Part shown: piece by piece, positions 41,837-52,074 of the stretch
Numbering within the stretch: position 1 is the first letter of the stretch
Layout: each line of letters opens with the position of its first letter
NCBI GenBank assembly: GCA_937927415.1
Contig: CALBDS010000004.1
Coordinates: 124,001 to 188,000 of the forward strand
Length of the DNA: 64,000 nucleotides
Reading direction: 5' to 3'
From: an uncultured Rhodospirillaceae bacterium
GTDB lineage: Bacteria; Pseudomonadota; Alphaproteobacteria; Azospirillales; Azospirillaceae
Notes under the pieces: model-generated
Databases searched by the model: none
What the model saw: the letters and a program-made list of their open reading frames with translations, nothing else
Told to the model about the DNA's origin: nothing
Position numbers and translations under genes: made by a program

Positions 41837-42348
41837 GGCGCGCTCCGGGTATAGACGGCGCGGGCCGAGGCCAGGGCATAGGCCGCCAGCGCCAGGGAAA
41901 TGACGATGTTGTACCCCGCCATGGAAATCCCGAACAGGGACCATTGCACCTCGTCGCAGCGGGTGATGGGGGTTGCCATCAGGCGGGCGCGCAACTCCTC
42001 CACCGACAGGGTCCCGATGGGGGCGGTGCCGCCGCAACTGGCCGTGCCCGCCCACCAATGCTGTTCGACGCCCACGTGATAGGCGGCGATGCCGGCCCCG
42101 GCCAGCAGGGTCAGGCCGCTGGCGACCAGCAGCGCATCCCCCGCCCCCTTCCAGCGGCGGAACAGCAGGGTGAGGATCGAGAACACCAGCACCGTCACAT
42201 AGGGCCAGCGTTGCCAGATGCACAGGATGCAGGGCTGATAGCCGAAGCCGAACTGGAAGACGAGCGCGGCGCCGAGCACCCCGGCGCTCGCCACCCCCAG
42301 CAGCAGGGCCGGGACGCGGGGATCGGTGAGAAGCGGACGAGGGATCAT
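41833..42348 (-). CDS. dsbB: Disulfide bond formation protein DsbB
   Basis: 171 residues with four membrane helices. The first redox pair is in QPCILCIWQRWPY (CxxC), the second Cys pair in the second periplasmic loop (TASCGG and PITRCDEVQW). DsbB reoxidises DsbA and passes electrons to ubiquinone, so coupling to coq7 is notable. It is first in the two-gene operon. Confidence 0.9.
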   Translation of the reverse strand: MIPRPLLTDPRVPALLLGVASAGVLGAALVFQFGFGYQPCILCIWQRWPYVTVLVFSILTLLFRRWKGAGDALLVASGLTLLAGAGIAAYHVGVEQHWWAGTASCGGTAPIGTLSVEELRARLMATPITRCDEVQWSLFGISMAGYNIVISLALAAYALASARAVYTRSAP

Positions 42349-42531
42349 GCGGTGAAGGCTTTCCGGTCAGCGGCGGGGCCGAATCCCGCCGGATGTCCAC
42401 CTATACCGCACGCCAGCCGGCGCCGAAAGCCGCCGCATCGCCATCCTCCAGGACACCCTCCGATGGACGAAAGGCGCCGCCCCCTTCCGGGCCGGCGCCT
42501 TTTCCATCACAGCCGCCAAGGACCGCAGCCG

Positions 42532-43227
42532 TCAGTCGGGAATGACCGTTTCGCTGAGCAGCCAGTTGGGATCGTTGGACCGGGTGTCGCGGGTGAAGGT
42601 CCAGATGTCGGTGACGGTTTCCGCCGTCTTGGGATCGCCGTCCACCACCGCACCGGCGGCATCACGGGTGACGCCGATCTGTTCCGACACGAAGGTGACG
42701 CTGACCTCGGCCACGCGGCCATCCAGCCGGGCGGCACTGACATCGGCATCGACGATGCGCAGGATGGTGGTTTCCAGCGTGTGGCCCGCCTGCTGGCGCT
42801 GGCGGATGGCGGCGGCGAAGCTGTCATAGACCGGATCGGCCAGCAGCGGACGCAAGCTCGCGGTGTCGCCGGCGGCAAACGCCTCCACGATCATCTTGAA
42901 CGCCGCCCGCGCGCCCTGAAGGAAGGATTTCTCTTCGAACATGCGGTCGGCAGCCGCGATGCGGGCCAGGGTGGAGGCCAGCGATTCCGGTTCGCCCGGT
43001 GCGGGGGATGGGGGCACGTCGGCCGCGGCGGGACGGTCGCGGCCCGGCAGCGGGATCACATTGTCGCCGCGCTGGGCCGGACGGTCGGTGGGGGCCGGCG
43101 CATAGGGGTTGGGACGGCGCGGCTCGTCGGCGTCACGGCGGCCCAGAACGCTGCGCAGGCGATACACCAGAAAGGCCGCGATCATCGCAAAGATCACGAT
43201 CTCAATGAAAACAAACCCATCGCCCAT
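42532..43227 (-). CDS. Tim44/TimA-like membrane-anchored protein
   Basis: 231 residues: an N-terminal membrane helix (FVFIEIVIFAMIAAFLVYRL), a Pro-rich linker (about 35-80) and a C-terminal Tim44-like domain (EKSFLQGARAAFKMIVEAFAAGD...TDIWTFTRDTRSNDPNWLLSET). Homologues in alphaproteobacteria are related to mitochondrial Tim44 and are thought to act at the inner membrane in translocation or respiratory assembly. It is divergent from fxsA, the usual neighbour. Confidence 0.9.
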   Translation of the reverse strand: MGDGFVFIEIVIFAMIAAFLVYRLRSVLGRRDADEPRRPNPYAPAPTDRPAQRGDNVIPLPGRDRPAAADVPPSPAPGEPESLASTLARIAAADRMFEEKSFLQGARAAFKMIVEAFAAGDTASLRPLLADPVYDSFAAAIRQRQQAGHTLETTILRIVDADVSAARLDGRVAEVSVTFVSEQIGVTRDAAGAVVDGDPKTAETVTDIWTFTRDTRSNDPNWLLSETVIPD

Positions 43228-43428
43228 AAATACGTTCCTTCAATCGGGGCCGGCCCCGCACATCGGGGTCACTGCGGCCGGCATCGGGCGGTTCGACCGC
43301 AGCCGGATCGGGCCGTTTGGCCCTGGACGCCGCCCGGCTGCGGCATTAAGTGTGCCACAAGGCCGTATCAACGACTAGATAGGCCCTCCCCCCGGAAAGA
43401 GCAAGAACGGCAAGGAGCCTTCCATCCC

Positions 43429-43980
43429 ATGAATCCTCTCGCGGCACTGCTGCTTCTGCCGATCCTGGAAATCATCGGTTTCATCCTGATGGGTGACTGG
43501 CTGGGGCTGCTGCCCACCCTGGGGCTGCTGGGGCTGTCGGCGGTGGCCGGGATGGTGCTGATCCGGCTTCAGGGCCTGTCCACCTTGCGGCGGGTGCAGG
43601 ACGCGGCGGCCCGCGGCGAAATGCCCATGGGGGCGCTGTTCGATGGGTTTTGCACGGTGATCGGGGGTGTCCTGCTGATTCTGCCGGGCTTCTTCAGCGA
43701 CCTGCTGGCGCTGCTGCTGATCGTGCCGCCGGTGCGGCGCACGCTGGGCCGCTGGATCTTCGGGCGGATGCAGACGACCGGCAGCGTGTGGGTGTCCGGC
43801 ACCACCCGCACCACCACCTACGGCGAACCACCGCCCCGCCAGCCCGGCCCCGGCGTGATCGACGGCGAATACCGGGAGGTCGATCCCACCCCCGATCCCG
43901 ATATGCCGACGCTGGAACAGTCCCGCTGGCGCCCCCCTTCCGACCCGAACGGGCCGGACAAGGGACCCGGCAACGGTTAA
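43429..43980 (+). CDS. fxsA: FxsA family membrane protein
   Basis: 183 residues: three or four membrane helices in the first 110 residues with LLLLPILEIIGFILMGDWLGL and GGVLLILPGFFSDLLALLLIVPPVRR typical of FxsA, then a Pro-rich cytoplasmic tail. In E. coli FxsA overproduction relieves phage T7 exclusion by F; the normal role is unclear. AAGGAG precedes the ATG by 13 bp. Confidence 0.88.
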   Translation: MNPLAALLLLPILEIIGFILMGDWLGLLPTLGLLGLSAVAGMVLIRLQGLSTLRRVQDAAARGEMPMGALFDGFCTVIGGVLLILPGFFSDLLALLLIVPPVRRTLGRWIFGRMQTTGSVWVSGTTRTTTYGEPPPRQPGPGVIDGEYREVDPTPDPDMPTLEQSRWRPPSDPNGPDKGPGNG

Positions 43981-43986
43981 CCCCCC

Positions 43987-45651
43987 TTACCCGCGCACCT
44001 CGCGCAGGAAGCTGTCCACCTCGGTCGCCAGGGTGCGGACCTGACCCGACAGGGATTGCGCAGCACTCAGCACCCCCGCCGCCGTCTGGCCGGTGGTGCG
44101 GGCCGTCTCCGCCACGCCGCCGACGGTGCGGGATACCGCCTGGGTGCCGTTGGCGGCCGATTGCACCGCGCTGGCGATGTCGCGGGTGGCGGCGTTCTGC
44201 TCGCCCACCGCCGCCGTGACCCCGGCGGCGATGTCGTTGATTTCGCGGATGGTGGTGCCGATGGCCTGGATCGCGTCCACCGCGTCGCGGGTCACCGCCT
44301 GCATGGTGGCGATCTGGCCGGAGATGTCGTCGGTGGCCTTGGCGGTCTGGCTGGCGAGGTTTTTCACCTCCTGCGCCACGACCGCAAAGCCCTTGCCCGC
44401 CTCACCGGCCCGCGCCGCCTCGATGGTGGCGTTGAGCGCCAGAAGGTTGGTCTGGCTGGCGATGGAATTGATGAGCTGCACCACCTCCCCAATGCGTTCG
44501 GCGCTGGTTTGCAGGCCCTGCACCGTCAGGTTGGTGCGTTCGGCGCTGGACACGGCATCGTTGGCGATGGCGGCGGAGTGATGGACCTTGGCCGCAATCG
44601 CCTCGATGGAGCCGGCCAGTTGGGCGGCGGCGGTGGACACCGACTTCACATCGTCCAGGATGGCGTGGGTGTCGGTGGCGGCACTGTCCGATTGGGCCGA
44701 GGCGTTTTCCGCCACCCGCGCCATGGACCCGGCGGATTCCGCCATGCCATGCGACGCTTCGGCGATGGCGCCGACCAGGGAACTGACCTTGGCCTGGAAA
44801 CGGTCGGCCAGGGCGGCCAGCGCGCGTTTCTTGTCGGCCTCCGCCCGTTCGGCCTGGGTCGCCTGTTCGGCGTGCAGCCGGCCGATGGCTTCGGCGTTGT
44901 CGCGGAACACCCGCACCGCCCGCGCCATGGTGCCGATCTCGTCCCGCCGTTCGGTGGACGGCACATCGGCGTGGGTGTCGCCGCCGGCAATGCGGTCCAT
45001 GGTGCCGGCCATCGCCCGCAGGGGCCGCGCCACCATCCCGCCGATCACCGCGTTCAGCAACAGAACCAGACCCACCAGCACCAGGGCCGACACGCCGATC
45101 TGGCTTTTCATCTGGTCCAGGATGGCGGCTTTCTGCGCGGTCATGCCCCAGGCGACGGCCAGCGCCCCCGACGCCTTGTCGCCGCGGCTGTTCAGCACCG
45201 GCACCGCCACCACCACATGGTCGCCCACGGTGCGGATCTGCGGCTTCAGGCTGGACAGGCTGGCCGCCAGCATCTCCTGATGGGGGCCGATGTCGAAGGC
45301 GGGGTGGTCGGGGTTGCGGTAATCGGTGACCGTTCCGTCCTTGGCATGGACCGCGCGCAGGGACGCCAGCTCAACCGCGTCGGATTTGGCCAGGGGTAGG
45401 AACTCCGCCTCCACCGCGTTGCCGTCGCGGGCGATGACGCCCACGCGCACGGCGTTGGCCAGCATTTCGGTCTTGACCCGGGCGTCGTTGGTGGCGACCC
45501 GCACCGCCTCGGCCATCTGCATCCGGGCGGAAAGCCCGACAATCAACGCGAAGCCGACGACCACCGCCACCATGAAGCACGCGGTCACCCGGCGCCCGAT
45601 CGTCCAGAAACCACGCCCGTCGGCTGATCCTTTCACAGCAAAACCGCTCAT
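43987..45651 (-). CDS. Methyl-accepting chemotaxis protein with dCache-like small sensor
   Basis: 554 residues: membrane helix (VTACFMVAVVVGFALIVGL), a short periplasmic domain of about 130 residues (single-Cache-like), a second helix (VSALVLVGLVLLLNAVIGG), HAMP and the signalling domain with VAQEVKNLASQTAKATDDIS. It ends SFLREVRG. It is a paralogue of the receptor at 38980-40773, diverged in the sensor. A perfect TTAA-N7-TTAA box lies just upstream. Confidence 0.92.
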   Translation of the reverse strand: MSGFAVKGSADGRGFWTIGRRVTACFMVAVVVGFALIVGLSARMQMAEAVRVATNDARVKTEMLANAVRVGVIARDGNAVEAEFLPLAKSDAVELASLRAVHAKDGTVTDYRNPDHPAFDIGPHQEMLAASLSSLKPQIRTVGDHVVVAVPVLNSRGDKASGALAVAWGMTAQKAAILDQMKSQIGVSALVLVGLVLLLNAVIGGMVARPLRAMAGTMDRIAGGDTHADVPSTERRDEIGTMARAVRVFRDNAEAIGRLHAEQATQAERAEADKKRALAALADRFQAKVSSLVGAIAEASHGMAESAGSMARVAENASAQSDSAATDTHAILDDVKSVSTAAAQLAGSIEAIAAKVHHSAAIANDAVSSAERTNLTVQGLQTSAERIGEVVQLINSIASQTNLLALNATIEAARAGEAGKGFAVVAQEVKNLASQTAKATDDISGQIATMQAVTRDAVDAIQAIGTTIREINDIAAGVTAAVGEQNAATRDIASAVQSAANGTQAVSRTVGGVAETARTTGQTAAGVLSAAQSLSGQVRTLATEVDSFLREVRG

Positions 45652-45672
45652 ATCATCCCTTCCCCGGAACCC

Positions 45673-45687
45673 TTAACCATGGATTAA
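45673..45687. promoter_or_regulatory. CtrA-type box (TTAA-N7-TTAA)
   Basis: TTAA at 45673-45676, seven bases (CCATGGA), TTAA at 45684-45687, a perfect match to the CtrA consensus. It is centred about 30 bp before the chemoreceptor ATG. CtrA controls motility and chemotaxis genes in many alphaproteobacteria. Confidence 0.55.
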
Positions 45688-45940
45688 CCATAGAGCGCAG
45701 ACCAGCAACACCGCACCGCCTTGGCCGCGATGCCATTTTTACCGTTCCATTGTTCAAATTTTATGGATTCTTGTTTTGGCGGAATAACCGCTTGTTCGAT
45801 GATTGAGTGACCGAACCGATGCGGTTTTCAAGCTTAATTTCGCCGTTCATGCGCCCTTATGACGCATAAGCACAAAACAGTCCGAATCGGGGCTGCGGCG
45901 ATTTCTTTTGACAAGTTTGCCGACAATGGCAAACCATGCT

Positions 45941-46059
45941 CCCGTTCCGGGGGGGTCCCGTTAGGGGGCTGAGATATCACCGGCCGCGGCGTTTGGGTTG
46001 CGGCGACGTGATGACCCTTCGAACCTGATTCGGTTCATACCGGCGAAGGGAGGAACGGG
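45941..46059 (+). promoter_or_regulatory. TPP riboswitch (THI element)
   Basis: Closing helix CCCGTTCC (from 45941) pairs with GGAACGGG (ending 46059). Conserved blocks are present in order: GGGGCTGAGA, GACCCTTCGAACCTGAT, GGTTCATACCGGCGAAGGGA. It lies 103 bp before thiC and binds thiamine pyrophosphate, lowering thiC expression when TPP is abundant. The rest of the 45652-46161 gap holds the CtrA-type box and an AT-rich stretch with TTGACA at 45908-45913 as a possible thiC -35. Confidence 0.93.
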
Positions 46060-46161
46060 GCGCACCCCCAAGGGGGGACTGCGGCCCGCACCACGATAAA
46101 CCCAGCTCCATCGTCCGTATCGCACCGGATCTCCCACAACCCAGCGTGAGGAGACCATCCC

Positions 46162-47895
<1,734 letters not shown>

Positions 47896-48092
47896 TCTTT
47901 TTGCCCTCGCAATGCTGGCGCATCCGCACCCTTGGCCGCGGCCGAGGGTGGCCGCCAGGAGCGGTAGGCCTCAGACGGCGGGCGCGGCCATCCGGCCGCT
48001 TGGCCTTCGTGGGCATGTGCCCACAGGGCCGTGTCACGCGATTCTGGCATGAGTTTTGCTAATTTTGCCCGGAACAAGGAAAGGTTTCGGGC

Positions 48093-48434
48093 ATGACGCG
48101 CGAAAAAGCTGAGGTTTACCCCTTCCCGGCGGAGCGTGGTTTGCAAAATGCAAACCGAAATGCATATCACAGTATGAAGAGTCAGCGCATTTTGCAGCCG
48201 TCGCGCACCCTGGCGCGGGCGATGAGCCATTTGCAAGGTGCGGCCGAGGTGTTGGACAGTCTGCTGTTGCTGGAGCAGGACCGCATGCCCCCGGCGATGG
48301 CCGCGGACCTGAACGAAGCGGTGGCGCTGGTTTTCGAGGCGCTGCAGCGGGTGGGCGATGCCGGCGCGGGGGCTTTGCCGCCCGAGGGGGAGGGGATGGG
48401 GCTGTTTCCGCAAAGCGCGGCGAATCTCCGCTGA
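48093..48434 (+). CDS. Hypothetical protein (113 aa)
   Basis: Soluble and helical, Ala/Leu-rich, with SHLQGAAEVLDSLLLLEQDRMPPAMAADLNEAVALVF. No known motif was recognised. The first 30 residues look disordered. A weak AG-rich site precedes the ATG; an in-frame ATG at 48174 could be the true start. Isolated between thiC and the micropeptide. Function unknown. Confidence 0.55.
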   Translation: MTREKAEVYPFPAERGLQNANRNAYHSMKSQRILQPSRTLARAMSHLQGAAEVLDSLLLLEQDRMPPAMAADLNEAVALVFEALQRVGDAGAGALPPEGEGMGLFPQSAANLR

Positions 48435-48574
48435 CACTGCCGGATCCCGACACCGGACAGCCGTAAGAACCGCCAAGCCCTTTTAAAAAAGACGGACCGC
48501 CCGGCCCCCCGCCGCCTGTTCAGGGCGGGGCTGCCGGCGGCGGTGCCGAGAACCGATCCGCGAACGCGGACGGA

Positions 48575-48637
48575 TCAGTCGGTGACGGTCTGCCAGAAGA
48601 AGAACACCAGGAACAGGACGAGGAGTGCGATGTCCAT
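48575..48637 (-). CDS. 20-aa hydrophobic membrane micropeptide
   Basis: MDIALLVLFLVFFFWQTVTD forms one membrane helix with polar ends. A textbook GGAGG lies 5 bp before the ATG, which argues that it is translated. It is separate from nagA by 74 bp, with nagA upstream on the same strand. Function unknown. Confidence 0.55.
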   Translation of the reverse strand: MDIALLVLFLVFFFWQTVTD

Positions 48638-48711
48638 GGAAACCTCCATTGCGGGGTGGGCCGAATAAGGGCTTTCTATACGACACTTCCCGCCGGTGGG
48701 GGAGCGGCAGT

Positions 48712-49983
48712 TTAACGCGGCGGCGATTTTCCGGCCGTCACAAGGCTTTCCTGGATCCCGGCAATCCACGTGCTGCGCACGCCGTCGATCCACGTGCTGC
48801 GCACGGTCAGCGTGTGGTCCAGGTGCACCAGATCGGCGGCCAGCCCCGGCGCGATGCGCCCGCGCTCCGCACCCAGCCCCATGAAATCGGCGGGATAGGC
48901 CGACGCCATCCGCAACGCTTCGTCCAGGGGGATGCCGATGCGGTGCACCGCGTTGCGCACCGCGGTGGCCATGTCCAGGGCCGATCCGGCCAGCCGTCCG
49001 TCCGCCGACACGCACCGCCCATCCTCCACCCTGACCGGCGTGCCGTAAAGGCTGAAATCCCCCTCCGCCATCCCAACCACCGGCGGCTCTGCCGCCATTC
49101 CAACCGGCGGCGGCTCCGCCGCCATCCCAACAGGCGGCATGGCGTCGGTGACCAGGAACAGCCGTCCGGGCGGCTTGGCCCGCCACGCCAGCCGGGCGGC
49201 GGCGTCATGGACGTGATGGCCGTCGAGGATGATGCCGCACCAACTGTCCCGGCTGTCCAGTGCGGCCCCCACCATGCCCGGTTCCCGGTGGCCCAGGGGG
49301 GACATGGCGTTGTACAGGTGGGTGAAGCCGGTGATCCCCGCCGTCAGCCCGGCGATGGCCTGCTCCCAGGTGGCATCGCTGTGGCCGGCGGCCACCCGCA
49401 CCCCGGCGGCGGTCAGGCGGCCGATGAAGGCCGGCGTCACCCGTTCGGGCGCCAGCGTCACCAGCACCGGCAGCGGGCGCGGCGCGGTCAGGCTCGCGAC
49501 CTCCTCACCGTCGGGCGGGGGGAAGGCGGGGGGGATGAAGCGGGCGTCGTGCACGCCGCGGCGGGCGGGGTTGATGCACGGCCCTTCGAAATGCACGCCC
49601 AGGATGCCGGGCACCCCGGCTTTCCGCGCGGCGGTGACGGCCGCCGCCGCCGCCCGCCGCACGGCGGGGCTGTCGGTGATGACGGTGGGCAGCAGGGCGG
49701 TGGTGCCGAACCGCCGGTGGGCCGCCGCGATCCGCCGCAGGCCGTCCACCGTGGGCGTGTCGTTGAACAGCACCCCGCCGCCGCCATTCACCTGAAGATC
49801 GATGAAACCGGCGGCCAGGATACCGCCCCCCAGATCCACGGGCCGGCAGGCCGAATCCGGCACCGGCAGCGGTTGCGATGCCGGTTGCACCGCGGCGATG
49901 CGTCCGTCGTCCCCCACCAGAACGATCCCGTCCCGCAGCACGGCGGCGGCGGTGTGGATCTCGGCGTTGAAAAGAAGCTGCAC
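48712..49983 (-). CDS. nagA: N-acetylglucosamine-6-phosphate deacetylase with in-frame repeats
   Basis: 423 residues of the amidohydrolase NagA family, which converts GlcNAc-6-P to GlcN-6-P. GGGILAAGFIDLQVNGGGG, HFEGPCINPARRG, HLYNAMSPLGHREPGMVGAA, LDGHHVHDAA and LVTDAMPPVGM are family motifs; the catalytic Asp is in TDAM. Directly after it a PPVGMAAE unit is repeated about three times, and VRSTWI-x-G occurs twice near the C-terminus, both from DNA repeats that keep frame. I place the start at GTG 49983. No nagB or nagE is adjacent. Confidence 0.88.
   Translation of the reverse strand: MQLLFNAEIHTAAAVLRDGIVLVGDDGRIAAVQPASQPLPVPDSACRPVDLGGGILAAGFIDLQVNGGGGVLFNDTPTVDGLRRIAAAHRRFGTTALLPTVITDSPAVRRAAAAAVTAARKAGVPGILGVHFEGPCINPARRGVHDARFIPPAFPPPDGEEVASLTAPRPLPVLVTLAPERVTPAFIGRLTAAGVRVAAGHSDATWEQAIAGLTAGITGFTHLYNAMSPLGHREPGMVGAALDSRDSWCGIILDGHHVHDAAARLAWRAKPPGRLFLVTDAMPPVGMAAEPPPVGMAAEPPVVGMAEGDFSLYGTPVRVEDGRCVSADGRLAGSALDMATAVRNAVHRIGIPLDEALRMASAYPADFMGLGAERGRIAPGLAADLVHLDHTLTVRSTWIDGVRSTWIAGIQESLVTAGKSPPR
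49063..49140. repeat. In-frame minisatellite-like repeats within nagA
   Basis: About three copies of a roughly 24-27-bp unit built on GCCGCCATCCCAAC, encoding repeated PPVGMAAEP. A second repeat at 48764-48805 is an exact 18-bp sequence recurring with a 24-bp period. Both preserve the frame, so they look like slippage duplications. Confidence 0.7.
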
Positions 49984-50118
49984 GACTCGACACTCCCGGG
50001 AAAGGGCGCGGATAAGCGGCGGCAACTATGGCAGGCCGGCGCATGTCCTGTCGATTCTCCCCCCGTTATGACGGGCAGAAGACGATAAGGGGTTGTCGCT
50101 GCGGATCGTTTCTGGCAG

Positions 50119-50144
50119 AAAAAAGGCCGCTGCGTACAGCGGCC
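50119..50144 (-). terminator. Intrinsic terminator, minus strand
   Basis: An 8-bp perfect stem GGCCGCTG/CAGCGGCC with a 4-nt loop, followed on the minus strand by six T. It ends the candidate sRNA. Confidence 0.85.
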
Positions 50145-50278
50145 TTGAGTTTAGGGAGGAAACGCCCAAGAAGGGCGAAGCAGCAATCGCTTGCTGCGTT
50201 GCACAAAATGGCTGAACAATCAGCCTGCCGCAACACCCAATCGCGCATCATCGGCAAAAGCACGGCGTTCGCCATGGG
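50119..50278 (-). ncRNA. Candidate small RNA with own promoter and terminator
   Basis: On the minus strand, TTGCGC (50303-50308) and TACAAC (50281-50286) with a 16-bp spacer form a promoter. About 150 bases further a perfect intrinsic terminator ends at 50119. Between them no frame closes before the terminator, so a protein is unlikely. A CCTCCC motif that could pair with Shine-Dalgarno sequences sits just before the terminator. It lies upstream of nagA but is insulated by the terminator. The 5' end is estimated. Confidence 0.5.
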
Positions 50279-50280
50279 GT

Positions 50281-50308
50281 GTTGTATCAAAGCAACATAT
50301 TCGCGCAA
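50281..50308 (-). promoter_or_regulatory. Candidate promoter of the small RNA
   Basis: Minus-strand TTGCGC, 16 bp, TACAAC. Both boxes are imperfect, but spacing and the matching downstream terminator support use. The rest of the 49984-50419 gap, towards otsB, shows no other clear feature. Confidence 0.45.
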
Positions 50309-50419
50309 ATCATGCGCTTTTTTGGCGCAGGCCAAGGCCCTTGACCGACGTCTCGTTGTTCTTTTGGAGAGCAGGCGGGGCCGGTTGCCGCCGGGCACCG
50401 AAGCCAAGGAAGCGCGCGC

Positions 50420-51268
50420 ATGACCACCGACCCTGAAACCACGCCCCCCGCAATCATCGAATCCGGGACCGGCACCCCGTCGGCGCTGGCCGGTTTCTCC
50501 GGCGTGGCGGCGGCGCTGGGCGCGCGCCCGGCGGTGTTTCTCGATTACGATGGCACCCTGACGCCGATCATGCCCCGCCCCGATCAGGCGCGGCTGGACC
50601 CGGCGGTGCGGGCGGCGGTGGCGGAACTGGCCGCCCTGTGTCCGGTGGCGGTGGTGTCCGGGCGGGACCTGGACGATGTGCGGGCGATGGTCGGGCTGCC
50701 GGGGCTGGTCTACGCCGGTTCCCACGGTTTCGACATCGCGGGGCCGGGGCTGCGCCATCGGGTGGGGGAGGAATGGCTGCCGGCCCTGGCCGCGGCGGCG
50801 GCGGCGCTGACGGCTGCCCTGGGCGGGGTGGATGGGGTGCTGGTGGAGCGCAAGGGCTTCGCCATCGCCGTTCACACCCGGCAGGTGGCGGCCGATGCCA
50901 AGCCGGCGGTGGCCGCGGCGGTCGGGCGGGCGGCGGATGCCGGCCGGGCGGGGACGGGCGGCGTTCCCCTGCGCGTGACCGGCGGCAAGGAAATCCTGGA
51001 GATCCGTCCGCCGGTCCCGTGGGACAAGGGGCGGGCGGTGCTTCATCTGCTGGATGTGTGGGGGCTGGCGGGGGCCGTGCCGCTGTTCCTGGGGGATGAT
51101 GAAACCGACGAGGATGGTTTCCGCGCCGTCGCCGGTGTGGCGGGGGTCGGCATCCGCGTCGGCGGGGTTCCGGCGGGAACGGTGACCGCCGCCCGCTGGA
51201 CCCTGGCCGACCCGTCGGAGGTGGGGGCTTTCCTCACCCGTCTGTCGGACCATATGCGGCGGGCTTGA
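50420..51268 (+). CDS. otsB: Trehalose-6-phosphate phosphatase
   Basis: 282 residues of the HAD superfamily. Motif I is VFLDYDGTLTPI, VSGRDL is motif II, and LGDDETDEDGF is motif IV, all typical of OtsB. It dephosphorylates trehalose-6-phosphate to trehalose, an osmoprotectant. The first 30 residues are a disordered extension. No otsA is adjacent. Confidence 0.9.
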   Translation: MTTDPETTPPAIIESGTGTPSALAGFSGVAAALGARPAVFLDYDGTLTPIMPRPDQARLDPAVRAAVAELAALCPVAVVSGRDLDDVRAMVGLPGLVYAGSHGFDIAGPGLRHRVGEEWLPALAAAAAALTAALGGVDGVLVERKGFAIAVHTRQVAADAKPAVAAAVGRAADAGRAGTGGVPLRVTGGKEILEIRPPVPWDKGRAVLHLLDVWGLAGAVPLFLGDDETDEDGFRAVAGVAGVGIRVGGVPAGTVTAARWTLADPSEVGAFLTRLSDHMRRA

Positions 51269-51348
51269 CCGGGCCTGACCGGCGGGCGTAGCGTTGGGTG
51301 AGGCGCACCCCCGTGGTGGTGCCCCTGTCCCCGTGCGGAGGATTCATC

Positions 51349-51585
51349 ATGGAAATCGGTTCCGCCGGTGCCGCCAGCCTGACGTCGGTGAACACGTCTG
51401 CCGTCGCCGGGCTGCAAAAGAATCAGGCCCGTGTCGCCGATGGGGCCGAACAGCTTGCCGCGGGCAATCTGGACCCGGCGGTGGTCGTGGACATCACCGC
51501 CGCCCAGACCAATTTCGCGGCCAATGTGGCGGTGCTGAAAACCTCCGACGACATGTCCAAGCGGCTGCTGGATATGCTGGCCTGA
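51349..51585 (+). CDS. Stand-alone FlgE/F/G C-terminal-like small protein
   Basis: 78 residues. NTSAVAGLQKNQARV...DPAVVVDITAAQTNFAANVAVLKTSDDMSKRLLDML resembles the C-terminal helical domain of flagellar rod and hook proteins (xYxANxxxIxTxDxMxxxLL). It lacks the N-terminal rod domain and hook core. GGAG precedes the ATG. It may be a decayed paralogue or an independent small flagellar-fold protein. Confidence 0.6.
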   Translation: MEIGSAGAASLTSVNTSAVAGLQKNQARVADGAEQLAAGNLDPAVVVDITAAQTNFAANVAVLKTSDDMSKRLLDMLA

Positions 51586-51603
51586 GCCGCAATCCCGGCG
51601 GCC

Positions 51604-52074
51604 TTATGCCAGCCGGGCCAGCAGCGCCAGAAGCTGATGCTGTTCGTCGGCGGTCAGGGGCGCCATGATTCGGGCGTGCGCCTCGGCCGCGTTGGGCAGC
51701 AGGCGCAGCACCAGCGTCCGCCCCTCCGCGCTCAAGGTCACGCAGGTCCGCCGCCGGTCGCGCAGATCCGGTCGCCGTTCCACCACCCGCCGTTCCACCA
51801 GCCGCAAGATCACCCCCTGGGTGGTGGCCGGATCCATGGAGGTCAGCCGGCCAAGCTGGTTTTGCGACAGCGAGCCATGGCTGAACAGGGTGACCAGAAT
51901 CCCCCATTGCGTCGCCGTCAGCGCGGGATCGCCGATGGTTTCCTGAAAGACGGAATTGGCGCGCTGGTGCGCCCGCCGCAGACGGTGGTTGATATGATCG
52001 GACAGGGGTTGGGGCAACACGGACGCCCCGGTGTCGTCGATTCGTTCCTCGTCGGCTCGGCTCAGATCATCCAC
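51604..52074 (-). CDS. MarR-family transcriptional regulator
   Basis: 156 residues with a winged helix-turn-helix: TATQWGILVTLFSHGSLSQNQLGRLTSMDPATTQGVILRLVERRVVERRPDLRDRRRTCVTLS is a clear MarR DNA-binding segment. It is a homodimeric regulator whose ligand and targets are unknown. It is convergent with the 51349-51585 gene; upstream is a 584-bp gap. Confidence 0.92.
   Translation of the reverse strand: MDDLSRADEERIDDTGASVLPQPLSDHINHRLRRAHQRANSVFQETIGDPALTATQWGILVTLFSHGSLSQNQLGRLTSMDPATTQGVILRLVERRVVERRPDLRDRRRTCVTLSAEGRTLVLRLLPNAAEAHARIMAPLTADEQHQLLALLARLA

Noticed and set aside
50066..51253. Long minus frame across the sRNA region and otsB
   Set aside because: It reads through the strong minus-strand terminator at 50119-50144 and is antisense to otsB.
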